Assembly: GCA_958510875.1 (NCBI GenBank)
Contig: OY294072.1
Location: 5,128,501 to 5,192,500 of the forward strand
Length of the DNA stretch: 64,000 nucleotides
Direction: 5' to 3'
DNA from: Endomychus coccineus
Taxonomy: Eukaryota > Arthropoda > Insecta > Coleoptera > Endomychidae
Position numbers and translations under genes: made by a program. Below the pieces are notes generated by a model. It was given only the letters and a program-made list of their open reading frames with translations, had not been told where the DNA came from and did no database searches. Below, in pieces: positions 36,801 through 48,010 of the stretch; the stretch's first letter is position 1; each line of letters opens with the position of its first letter.

Positions 36801-36854
36801 AAATGGAAACAAATCAATAGCAATTACCTAATAACAAACTCGATACCTCTAAAA

Positions 36855-38626
36855 TGTCAAACTTCTCTAAAATTTTACATTATAACATTCAATGTCTAAG
36901 AGACAAAACTTCAGAACTAGAAGCTTTTCTAATAGGTAAAAGTTATGATATACTTTGTATAAATGAACATTGGTTGGGATCTGACGAATTATAAACACTC
37001 TGAACATAAGTGGTTTTGTAAATCTCTCAGCTTTTTGCAGAACAACGCATAAACATGGGGGAGTGGGTATTTTTAAAAGTAATATCATAGAAGCAATTCC
37101 GTTAGCCTTTGATACTCAAGAAATATCTGATGAAATACATTTTGAAATAGCAGGTATAATGTACAACAATATACAGGTACTGACAATCTACCGCTCACCT
37201 CTTGGGGATTTTGACATATTTTTAAATAGATTAGATGCAACATTTGATAAGCTATCATTACACAAAGGTACTATAATAACTGGGAACTTTAACGTTCATT
37301 TCCATTCAGATAGTAAAGAATCTCAGTTACTATGTAATATGTTTGAATCCTACAGACTACATAAAACTGTTCATAACTATACTAGAAACGGAGCAACTCT
37401 TGATAACATATTTACCAATTTTAACAGCAATTGTTATGTTGCAACAGTAACAGATCTCAATTTATCTGATCATCTTGCTATATCATTTAATTTTGAAGTG
37501 GAAAACAAAACATCATTAAATAATAAAATCAGAATAACCTACAGACCAATAACAGAACAAGGCTTCTTCAAACTTTATAATTATGTAGATAAAGTAGATT
37601 GGTCATTTGTAAACAATTCTCAAATAAATGTAAATAACAAATTTGATCATTTCCTAAATCTGATAGTAGATGGCTTTGATTCTAGCTTCCCAATCAAAAC
37701 AAAATTTATAAAACAAAACGAACCTAACATACCTAAAATACATTGGTTCAATGACAACTTAAGACAAAGTAGAGAAAAATTGCAGTTATCAAGCAGTTTA
37801 AATAAAACTTATCCACAAATTGTTTCCAAGGAATCACTTAATAAATTTAAAAAAGGTGTCGTGAGGACATTAATAAAAGTAAAAAAGAAGCTAACGATAA
37901 ATACATTAACAATTCAAAAAATATGCAAAACGCATTGTGCCACTGATTTAAATATTTTTTTACAAATATAGCAGAATCCCTTGTCAAGAATCTTCCACCT
38001 TTACAAAATAATCCTATTGATTATACAAAAAAAATTAATTTAGTCTTCCATTCAGAATTTAAATTCATAGAAGTTACTTTCAATGAAATGAGAGATATAA
38101 TTTCAAATTTAAATAATAGTCTCAGCAAGGACACTTATAATATAAATGTTAAAATAGTTAAAACTATTCTAAATTTGATCGTTTTTCCTCGACGTAAAAT
38201 TATAAACCAATGTATCAACTCTAACATTTTTCCAGATTCCCTCAAAATATCTAAAGTAGTTCCGATTTACAAAAAAGGCTTATGCGATGATGTTAATAAC
38301 TATAGGCCAATATCAATTACACCCATCTTAGGCAAACTTTTTGAGACTGTGCTGAAACGGCAAATAACATACTATTTTGAGGCAAATTATTTGTTTAATA
38401 AATGTCAATTTGGATTTCGTAGCAATGTTTCCACTACAGCTGCTATAAACATAATTACTAGCTATGTTCGAGAATGTTTTGAGGAGAAGAAGTTCATGCA
38501 AGCCTCCTTTTTTGACGTTACCAAGGCTTTTGACTGTGTGTCCCATGATCTGTTGATGCAAAAGCTCCAAGAATACAACTTTGATAACAATAGTATAAAT
38601 CTTATTAAATCATACTTAATTATAAA
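36855..38626 (+). pseudogene. LINE ORF2: endonuclease and N-terminal reverse transcriptase
   Basis: ORF2 begins MSNFSKILHYNIQCLRDK at 36855. The endonuclease is nearly complete: NEHWLG, a stop at 36992, then LTIYRSPLGDFDIFLNRL, TGNFNVHF (the usual GDFN carries N for D) and LSDHLAISFNF. Frame 37063-37971 covers the rest of the endonuclease and the linker. After a frame change near 37970 the RT begins in 38088-38630, with KVVPIYKKGL, NYRPISITPILGKLFE, FGFRSNVSTTAAI and palm motif SFFDVTKAFDCVSHD. RT is cut at about 38626, before the catalytic YADD box, by a BEL/Pao fragment. Inactive; same family as the pieces at 6.2, 9.7 and 43.3 kb. Confidence 0.8.
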
Positions 38627-39145
38627 ATGAATTGATCGAACTTTTAAAATTGGGTACATTCAAGCTACATAAATGGTGTTCCAATAGGAAGAAACTTCTT
38701 AAGGACATATCAAATGAAAATCAGCATTTTGATGACATTGATATGAATACTGCTAATATGGTTTTTGAAACTTTAGGTTTATTTTATGATGTAAACTTAG
38801 ATAAATTCAAAATGGTTTGTCCACCCCAATGTTTGAATAGTCATTTTACCAAAAGACAAATTTTAAGTTTCGTTTGCAAATTTTATGATCCTCTTGAATT
38901 AGTGGGGCCTATATTGGTTATGGCCAAGGTTCTAATTCAGAAACTATGGCTCAAAAAATTACATTGGAACGAACCTCTACCCTCTGATTTGAATAAACAG
39001 TGGTCAGAATTCTCAACAAGTCTTTTATCGATGCCTCCAATTTATATCGAACTAAATTTAAATATGTATAATGCTGAGTTTATTGAATTATTAGGATAAT
39101 GTGACAGTTCTCAAAGTGCTTATGGGTGTTGTCTATACAGTGTGT
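38627..39145 (+). pseudogene. BEL/Pao LTR-retrotransposon pol fragment
   Basis: The frame reads ELIELLKLGTFKLHKWCSN at its start, then YDPLELVGPILVMAKVLIQK and LHWNEPLPSDLNKQW, the diagnostic stretch after the reverse transcriptase in BEL/Pao polyproteins. After a TAA at about 39097 the same frame continues CDSSQSAYGCCLY, the beginning of the RNase H domain. It is a bare internal fragment of about 520 bp with no LTRs, joined directly to LINE sequence on the left and a mariner-like fragment on the right. Confidence 0.8.
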
Positions 39146-39835
39146 AAACGCCAAACGGAATAAATTCATTATTTCGATTACTATACATATTAAAAAAAAA
39201 TCCCGAAACATGTCAAATTTAAATTATAAATTGACGTCCTTCTACGTGAAAATGCGACCCCTATCTTCAACCTCCTCTGAATGTCAGGTACAACCCCCTA
39301 TTTTTGAAATAGGAAGTATAGGCTTGTGATATATCGTTTGAAAGGTCTCTCCATTCAAAAATGTTATCGCTTTCAAGTTTATTGCAACAATTAACATAGA
39401 ATAAAATAAAATCATGTGGTTACCGAAATTCGCTACAATACAATCAAAAACTAAAATGTAATTCAAAACGTGATAAAATGTAAAACACTAAAAAGAACTA
39501 TGTATTTTAATAAAGTAGATGTTCCTAATCTTAAATAAAACTGTCTTCTAACATTATTGAACATATCAGGCGTGATTGACCTCATCACAAGCGTTATTCG
39601 TTCTTTCAAGTCATTTAAATCAAAAGGTTTAGTTTTGTACACAATGGTCTTCACATATCCCCATAGAAAGAAATCTAATAATGTAAGATCAGGTGATCGC
39701 CCTGACCATTCAATCGTACTGCCGGACATAAAATTGGTAATGTGGTGGTGCTCCATCCTGCTGGAACCATATCGTATTCACTGGAACTTGAGGGTTTCCT
39801 GGATTAGGATATAAATTTGCCAATGGTCGAAATGT
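39146..39835 (-). pseudogene. mariner-like (DDE) transposase C-terminal fragment
   Basis: On the minus strand about 39790 encodes IWFQQDGAPPHY, followed after a frame disruption by WSGRSPDLTLLDFFLWGYVK and a tail to a stop at 39463. The D of QQDGAPPH and the PDLTxxDFFLWG block are hallmarks of Tc1/mariner-type transposases common in insects. The N-terminal half is absent, and a deletion of about 10-20 codons lies between the two motifs. The region 39146-39460 may be its 3' untranslated and terminal sequence. Inactive. Confidence 0.75.
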
Positions 39836-42800
39836 TAACTTTGAACCTTTTAGAAGGTGGTGATAGTCACAAAACGGCTCGAAAACTGTTTTGAAATGGT
39901 TAATTTTGGATAAATAAACGGTTTTCTATAAGGTACCTTCCTCTGTTTAGTTAAAATAGGTAGGTACTTTTGGAAAAATAGAGTTGTTTTTCATTCAAAT
40001 AAGTAATGAAAATGATACTTGATTAACATCCGTATAAGTAAGTAACTGTTATAGTAACTATATGTAGATTCTTTCTTAATGTGCCAAAGATTTTTAAACA
40101 AGTTAATATCAGAATTTACTTCCGTCAATGAATTAATTAAATTTGTATTTTACAATATCATTGATTCAAAGACATTTTAATTTTGTAAAAGTGGAGTTGC
40201 AATATTTTAATTTGTTGTATAGTATTTGAGGAGCCATGTAGTTGTAGAGCGACTATATTTTATGAGCATTTTCTTTTGCAATACTTGAAGTTTCAATGAT
40301 TGAATTATATAACCTAGAATTGGCCAAGTGACGTACGTCACAAATTCAAGAGAGTGCTCTAGAACTAAGATTTGACTCCATTCCAATTTTATACTCTTCT
40401 ATGAATATCTACCACTCTCAATCTATCTAACCTATGAATGTCAAAGTGACATACGATCCAAACCATAGAATAACTTGTGACACGTGCTATTAGTAAAAGT
40501 TTCTATAAACGCGTACCCATCTCTATATAACCTACAACTGCCAGAGTGACGTCTGTCACAGTGACAACCTAAAGGTGCCCATACACCTCACATGAAGGTT
40601 ACCACGCACTATCCGACTAAACCCTCAAAAAGGCGTTACACATGAAAACAACTGTACGTCAGCGGGGCGTAACTTAGCGGGGCGTAGCACAGCGGGGCGT
40701 AGCCCGTAAAATCAACTAGTCGGTATTAGAATAAGCGGCTTATTAGGTTGGTGTTAAAGTTACTAAAAATCAAACTAGGAATATGCGATTTTCGACCTTA
40801 TCGACGGTCAACTTTGGACACGACAAGCTAAATGAAGCGAGCGCAGCGAGCCCAAAAAATGATTGAAACGTTAACTTTGAACCTTTTAAAAGGTCGTGAT
40901 AGCCCCAAACCGGGTCCAAAACGGTTTTGAAATAGTTAATTTTCCGTAAATCGAATGACGTTCACGTTAGAAGCCCGTAGCTCGCGAGTTAGAAAAGTGC
41001 AAATTGGTTGTACCTAATACGGCTTTACGGCGACTTTTCGCGTGCCGTTTTCGCTCCATGTAGTTAGATTTAGTAGCGGACCGTGCCCGACGGCCCTTCT
41101 TTTTTCGATAAATGTCCATTAAATAGGAAAATTTAATTAAAATAGAAACAGGTACTCTCAGGTCTCACCTATGCACGTCTAACGTGCAACGTACCAAAGG
41201 GAATTTTCTAGCTACTAAAATATACCCGAAGCGGATAAATGCTAGCGGCCCATAGCAAAAAAGACTTTATTACAGCTGGCGCCGGCCGCACGGGCCACGA
41301 AACGGCCCCAAATTAACAAGATCGAAGTAAAATGTATAAACTCTAACTGACGCGTAGCGAGCTCCTCGAGGGATATGTCGAAATCATTTCGTTCGTAGCT
41401 TATTACATAGGACGTTTGACCTTCATGCAATTGTGTTTTTATACAATTCGAACCTTCTAATTTCGATAGGCCACGTGAAAATCCCGGAGCCAGGAGCGCT
41501 ATCGAGATCTGAATGTTTAAACTTTCGTATAAAATTGCGAAATTTCGCATTCTTAGAAACGTCAAATTAATTAATCTGACACAAGAGTTGGGGATATTTT
41601 TATTCAAATCGATGTAATACCACTTTTTGTCGGCCATATTGTAATAATAATAATAAAATATTCTCAAACCGAAAACTAGAGCCTGTACCTTCAATTAAAA
41701 TTCACCATTCGAAAGATCGTCATCGATAATGCAAAAAAATTATTATAGTCAAACTTTTAACCCAAAAATGCCTCTAAATAGGTCAAATAAATTGATAAAG
41801 ATTCGACGTCGTTTGAAGGTAACCTATGTAAGAATTACCTGATAATTTACGAAAGCGACTGATTTCGGAGGTGTATGTATAATAAAACGATGTAGAAATA
41901 ATGTCAAGAGATCTTAAATAGCTATATACTGCTCAGAAATTTCCAAAATGGTCCATGGACGAAGGTATACTTCCGAGGGAAATATGTACATTTCCACATC
42001 TATAGTTTATGTGGGGCTACTGAAACTATTTCTATCGTCGCAAAATGTTCTAGCGAACCTCTATGGTCTCACAGATAACCTCCTCTCATGTATTTAACCT
42101 CTGGCAAGCGTAAGTTGTGAACATCATGTTTCCATTCAAAAGTACTTGAATATGATACAACAAAGGGGCCCCATCTATTAAAAAAAGTTCTAAAGGTAAG
42201 TTTAAACAATGTCTAACAATGATATTCATCATACTTTATTTCAGATTTGCATATATGAATTTTATTAACGTTTGGAACCTACAGATATATTCTTGCAGAA
42301 ATATCGTGACAACACGATATAGAAAGGTATGTACATCATATTCGAGCAGAGTTCAATACATTTCCAATGAATATATCAAGATATCTGTCATATTCTACAG
42401 TAAAAGTAGCAATTTTCAAGTAACGTAGCAGCACGAACATTGGGTTCACTCAGAATTAGTTCAAATTGATGGTACAGGACTTTCAATGTACTCGAATAAT
42501 GTTACTGTATATACAATAAAGATATTTCTATAGACATTTGTATCGTGTATTATGTTTTTAGGAATACAAATAGTGATTTCACATGTTCAACGTAGACACA
42601 AGGTTATGTCTTACATTTTACCAAGTATGCGATGCTAAATATGGGTAAATGATATTGAATAAAGCAAGAAAAAGATGTATTCAAGAGTATTTCATATGTT
42701 GTTGGAAAGGAAAGCATTCTTAATGTTCAATTTACATGATGTATCATTTTATACATATGTCAGTTGGTGGAAAAATTTCACCAAAACAGATGTTACATGC

Positions 42801-43245
42801 ATGAAAATGATTATAAAAGTGTTAAACAATTAATCTGCTACCACAAGGTATACTTTCAACAAAGTATACATCATTTTATGGATATTTTGATACGTTGAGA
42901 GATGAAGGCATCCAAAGGATGAATCGTACAGTTTCAATACTTCAAATTGAACTTTGCTTATGCATATGTAACAAGAATCAAGGTAAGGGGAAAACTTTAT
43001 AATGAAATGCTTCCTTTCACTTCATTATTCCTGGCATATATCAACGGGTAGTAAATTTTGTATAACATAACTCCCTCTGAGACTATGTAGCATTCAAAAT
43101 AGAGATGTTCAAACTTGATTGAGAGATGTACAAACAAAACACAATTGCATTTTGCAAGTTATTAATAGGAATAAATTCTGTATCTTTGTATTTATAACAA
43201 AAAGGGTAGATCGTACAGTTTTAATACTGGGAATTGGTTTTTACA
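39836..43245 (+). repeat. R repeat, copy 5, long and well preserved
   Basis: It includes the flank (39950-40480), all R landmarks, three copies of agcggggcgta at 40671-40706, the intact 150-codon antisense frame (41242-41694, minus) and a tail up to about 43245. From roughly 39980 to 42470 it is near-identical to copy 6 at an almost constant offset of 8064, implying a recent duplication or gene conversion. Confidence 0.7.
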
Positions 43246-43275
43246 ATGGTTCTACTACTGATATGTTTGAGAAAT

Positions 43276-43870
43276 CCATGCCCAAGAAATGATAAAAAAA
43301 ATTAAGAGGCATTGTTTACAGAATGTGTCATTTAAAGAACATACTTAGTGTGCAGCAACTAAAAATTCTGTATCACTCTTTTGTCGAGAACATTCTTAGC
43401 TAGGGCATAATTGCTTGGGGAGCAATGGGGAAAGTATTACATGATAAATTAAAGAAAATGCAAAAAAAGATATTAAAAATAATCTACAATAAAACTAGAA
43501 TGTTTTCAACTGATGAGCTGTTCAGAATTTCATATGTGCTCGACATTAAGCAACTGTACGCTGAACAAATTTTATTACATCTTAAAAATAATGAAGAATT
43601 GAAAATACCATTGAACGTCAATTAAAATACTAGATCTACCACATCTATTAACATACAAACCCCAAGATGTCATAAAACGATAATGCAAAGTACATTTACA
43701 TATTTAGGGCCAAGACTTTGGAATCAACCACCAGCAGAGTTAAAAAATGTCAACGGACCTACTAAGGCCTTTAAAAATAAAATAAAAAAACATCTTACAG
43801 AAAGGAAGAGAGTACTTCAAGAATTTCATTTAGATAAATAGGTACCGTTTTACATTATATTAATTCTGCT
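43276..43870 (+). pseudogene. LINE ORF2 C-terminus
   Basis: It starts at the codons HAQEMIKKI, matching 10678 onward, and continues through LSVQQLKILYHSFVENIL, an in-frame stop at about 43399, then IIAWGAMGKVLHDKLKKMQK and the typical tail RMFSTDELFRISYVLDIKQL. A second stop occurs at 43622. The rest (FTYLGPRLWNQ near 43695) is still recognisable to about 43830. It supplies the part of the protein deleted from the 9.7-kb copy. Confidence 0.75.
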
Positions 43871-44342
43871 TAACAGTTTTGCTAGAATCCAATTATTATT
43901 GTTATTGGTGCTAGACTCTTTTACTTAATCATAACATATATGTTAAACTCTGTTTATAAGTTCCCTAAATTTTTACTTCAAATCACTAATAAACCACTCA
44001 TTCCCTCACTTAATTCTTTTAAAAAATTTCTCATACGCTTTTTGAATTTTTGTTCTGATCCTCAATAATTGGTCTATTTATTTACCTACTTATTTAATTG
44101 TCTATGTATTTATATCTGGTTGTTATATTGCTAAATACTAATTAATGGTACTTATCCTAACTTTTTACAACTCTATTCCCATAAAACAAATTCCAATGAG
44201 AATTTACATGGGATTCCAATTTTTCTTTTATTTTACAAATGTCACATAAACTACTATACTTAATGCAATTATTTCTCTTATTGTAAATTTATTGTATCTT
44301 ACAATAAGGTAAAATAAAAATTATTCTTATTCTTATTCTATT
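43871..44342 (+). repeat. LINE 3' untranslated region and tail, second copy
   Basis: It matches 10773-11235 apart from a small internal insertion near 43945-43990, and ends in the same ttattcttattc repeats. With the first copy it defines the 3' terminus of the family. Confidence 0.65.
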
Positions 44343-45851
44343 CTAATATTCAACCAAGAAGGGGTGGAGGTTCTCCCTCGATTATTTGAAGTGTAGCTAT
44401 TTGCTAGATACCACAGAAAATAGGGGGTATAGTTACAAATTTGCAAATAACATTGTTTGATTTCAAGGTGGGTTCAAGACATATGAAAATCCAATAACCC
44501 ATAAAATAGTTCACATTGTGTATAAACTATAACACTGTGAATAATCACCCTTATCCACTAAGAATACTATTAAAATACTGAGGACCTTTCGACTAGCAGC
44601 ATGCACCATCCGAGTTGGGAGCTCCTCTGTACTTTTAACAGTTCTTTTACGGGATAAGGTTGATTATTTCTTATTTATATTTGAATGTTATATCGAATTA
44701 CGTTATGAGAAGTAAAAACCTTCCTACATACTGGTTCTATTTAGGTTCTTTCTTTACTGGGAAACTTTTCCAAACAATAAGTCACAACCAAAAGGGGGTG
44801 GGGTAATTTTCTTCGATTACTTAAATAGTATTGTATGTTACTCCATAAGAGGTAAGAAAATTATTGATTTAAGTATTATGTAGGTAGGTAACTACTTTTG
44901 AAGAAATAGAGTTACCCTTCATTCAAATGATTAATTAAATTTCTATTTTCTTTGTATGAAGTTGAATGATTCAAAGACACCTTTCACTTTTGAAAAAGTT
45001 AATAGAGTTGCAACATTTCATATTTGTTGTCTATAGTATTCTAGGAGCAAAGTAAATCCAAGTTGTTTTCAAATTCAGTGAAGTAGTAGAGCGAGTATTT
45101 TTTTTAAACATTTTGTTCACAACTTCGTATTACATAAATTGAAGGTCATTGTATTATATGATCTACAATTGGCACTTGCAACTTGATCTGGTGTTTGAAG
45201 CTATCAACTTTCAATATTTAAGAACATAAATCAATAAACTATAAGAGACTTCACTGAGAATAAGAAATAATCTTCCGTATCCACTAAAAATACTATTAAA
45301 ATACTGAGGACCTTTCGATTAACAGCATGCACCATCAGAGTTGGATGTACTCTGTATTTTACTTTCTTATTTAATTTTGAAAGTCATGTCGAATTACATT
45401 ATGAAAAGTAAAAACCTTCCTGCATACTGGTAGGTACTTTCTTCAATTGGAAAACGTTTCCAAATAATATACCACAACCAGGAGGGGGTGAGGTATTCTC
45501 CATCGATTACTTAAATAGTAGGCTATATGTAACTTCAGAAAAGAGAGAAGTATATATAGTTGTAATTTATTACAACAGTACAGTAGATAATTGAATATTA
45601 TATATTACGATTTAATAGTCAGATAATAAATATAATTGATATTTCGAGTGAGCAATATAACAATAATTAAGAAACGCTGAGACAACTCACAAATATGTGG
45701 GCGTTATCAATGAGATAAGTATAGACTTCATTGTATCTTACAATAAGGTAAAATAAAAATTATTCTTATTCTTATTCTATTCTTATATTCAACCAAGAAG
45801 GGGTGGAGGTTCTCCCTCGATTATTTGAAGTGTAGCTATTTGCTAGATACC
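44343..45851. other. non-coding stretch with a short extra LINE tail
   Basis: No gene. The first part follows 11236-12131 and adds 45000-45480. At 45731-45790 a short LINE tail (taaggtaaaataaaaatta then ttcttattc repeats) and its flank appear again. The flank stops at tttgctagataccac, where the satellite begins. Confidence 0.5.
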
Positions 45852-48010
45852 ACCTGATTTTGTCGGTCAATAATTCACCCTACACAACCCCTCTTATAAA
45901 TTTCAAGTTCCTTAAATTGTACGTGAATGGGATTTTTTTCTAACGAATATATGCTCCAAAAGAAGCTCTATAAGACTTATATATTACCTGATTTTGTCGG
46001 GCAATAATTCACCCTCCACAACCCTTTTATGAATTTCGAAGAGTGTACCACAAGTTCCTTAAATTGTAAGTGGATGGGATTTTTTTCTGTCAAATATATG
46101 CTCCAAAAGAAGCTCTATAAGACCCATATATCACCTGATTTTGTCGGGCAATAATTCACCCTACACAACCCCTTTTATAAATTTCAAAGAATAAATCATA
46201 AGTTCCTTAAATTGTACGTGAATGGGATTTTTTTCTAACGAATATATGCTCCAAACGAAGCTCTATAAGACTTATGTATTACCTGATTTTGTCGGGCAAT
46301 AATTCACCCTACACAACCCCTTTTACAAATTTCAAAGAATAAATCATAAGTTCCTTAAATTGTACGTGAATGGGATTTTTTTCTAACGAATATATGCTCC
46401 AAAAGAAGCTCTATAAGACTTATACATTACCTGATTTTGTCGGGCAATAATTCACCCTTCACAACCCCTTTTAAAAAATTTTAAAGAATAAATCATAAGT
46501 TCCTTAAATTGTACGTGAATGGGATTTTTTTCTAACGAATATATGCTCCAAAAGAAGCTCTATAAGACTTATATATTACCTGATTTTGTCGAGCAATAAT
46601 TCACCCTCCACAACCCTTTTATGAATTTCGAAGAGTGTACCACAAGTTCCTTAAATTGTAAGTGGATTGGATTTTTTTTCTGTCAAATATATGCTCCGAA
46701 AGAAGCTCTATAAGACCTATATATCACCTGATTTTGTCGGGCAATAATTCACCCTACACAACCCCTTTTATAAATTTCAAAGAATAAATCATAAGTTCCT
46801 TAAATTGTACGTAAATGGAATTTTTTTCTAACGAATATATGCTCCAAAAGAAGCTCTATAAGACTTATATATTACCTGATTTTGTCGGGCAATAATTCAC
46901 CCTCCACAACCCTCTTATGAATTTCGAAGAGTGTACCACAAGTTCCTTACATTGTAAGTGGATTGGATTTTTTTCTGTCAAATATATGCTCCGAAAGAAG
47001 CTCTATAAGACCTATATATCACCTGATTTTGTCGGGCAATAATTCACCCTACATAACCCCTTTTATAAATTTCAAAGAATAAATCATAAGTTCCTTAAAT
47101 TGTACGTGAATGGAATTTTTTTCTAACGAATATATGCTCCAAAAGAAGCTCCATAAGACCTATATATCACCTGATTTTGTCGGGCAATAATTCACCCTAC
47201 ACAACCCCTTTTATAAATTTCAAAGAATAAATCATAAGTTCCTTAAATTGTACGTGAATGGGATTTTTTTCTAACGAATATATGCTCCAAAAGAAGCTCT
47301 ATAAGACTTATATATTGCCTGATTTTGTCGGGCAATAATTCACCCTCCACAACCCTTTTATGAATTTCGAAGAGTGTACCACAAGTTCCTTAAATTGTAA
47401 GTGGATTGGATTTTTTTCTGTCAAATATATGCTCCGAAAGAAGCTCTATAAGACCTATATATCACCTGATTTTGTCGGGCAATAATTCACCCTACACAAC
47501 CCCTTTTATAAATTTCAAAGAATAAATCATAAGTTCCTTGAATTGTACGTGAATGTGATTTTTTTCTAACGAATATATGCTCCAAACGAAGCTCTATAAG
47601 ACTTATATATTACCTGATTTTGTCAGGCAATAATTCACCCTACACAACCCCTTATATAAATTTGGAAGAATGTACCACAAGCTCCTTGAATTGTAAGTGG
47701 ATGGAATTTTTTTCTGTCAAATATATGCTCCAAAGGAAGCTCTAGAAGACCTATATATCACCTGATTTTGTCATGCAATGATTCACCCTACACAACCCCT
47801 TATATAAATTTCGAAGAATGTATCACAAGATCCTTAAAATGTACGTGGATGGGATCTTTTCTGTCGAATATATGCTCCAAAGGAAGCTCTATAACACTTA
47901 TATACCAACTGATTTTGTCGGGCAATAATTCACCCTCCACAACCCTTTTTACGAATTTCGAAGATTACTTAAAATGTACGTGGATGGGAATTTTTTCTGT
48001 CAAATATATG
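45852..48010 (+). repeat. 148-bp satellite array, 15 monomers, two alternating types
   Basis: Monomers start with acctgattttgtcgggc at 45852, 45986, 46133, 46281, 46429, 46578, 46726, 46874, 47021, 47169, 47317, 47464, 47612, 47760 and 47907. Spacing is 147-149 bp, except the first (134). Type A has aaagaataaatcataag and tctaacgaatatatg. Type B has gaagagtgtaccacaag and tctgtcaaatatatg. The order is A B A A A B A B A A B A, then three edge variants. Edge monomers are the most diverged, as usual for arrays homogenised by unequal exchange. Confidence 0.9.

Noticed and set aside
45852..48010. Possible CRISPR array
   Set aside because: Whole 148-bp monomers are repeated with no short-repeat/unique-spacer alternation, and the DNA is eukaryotic.
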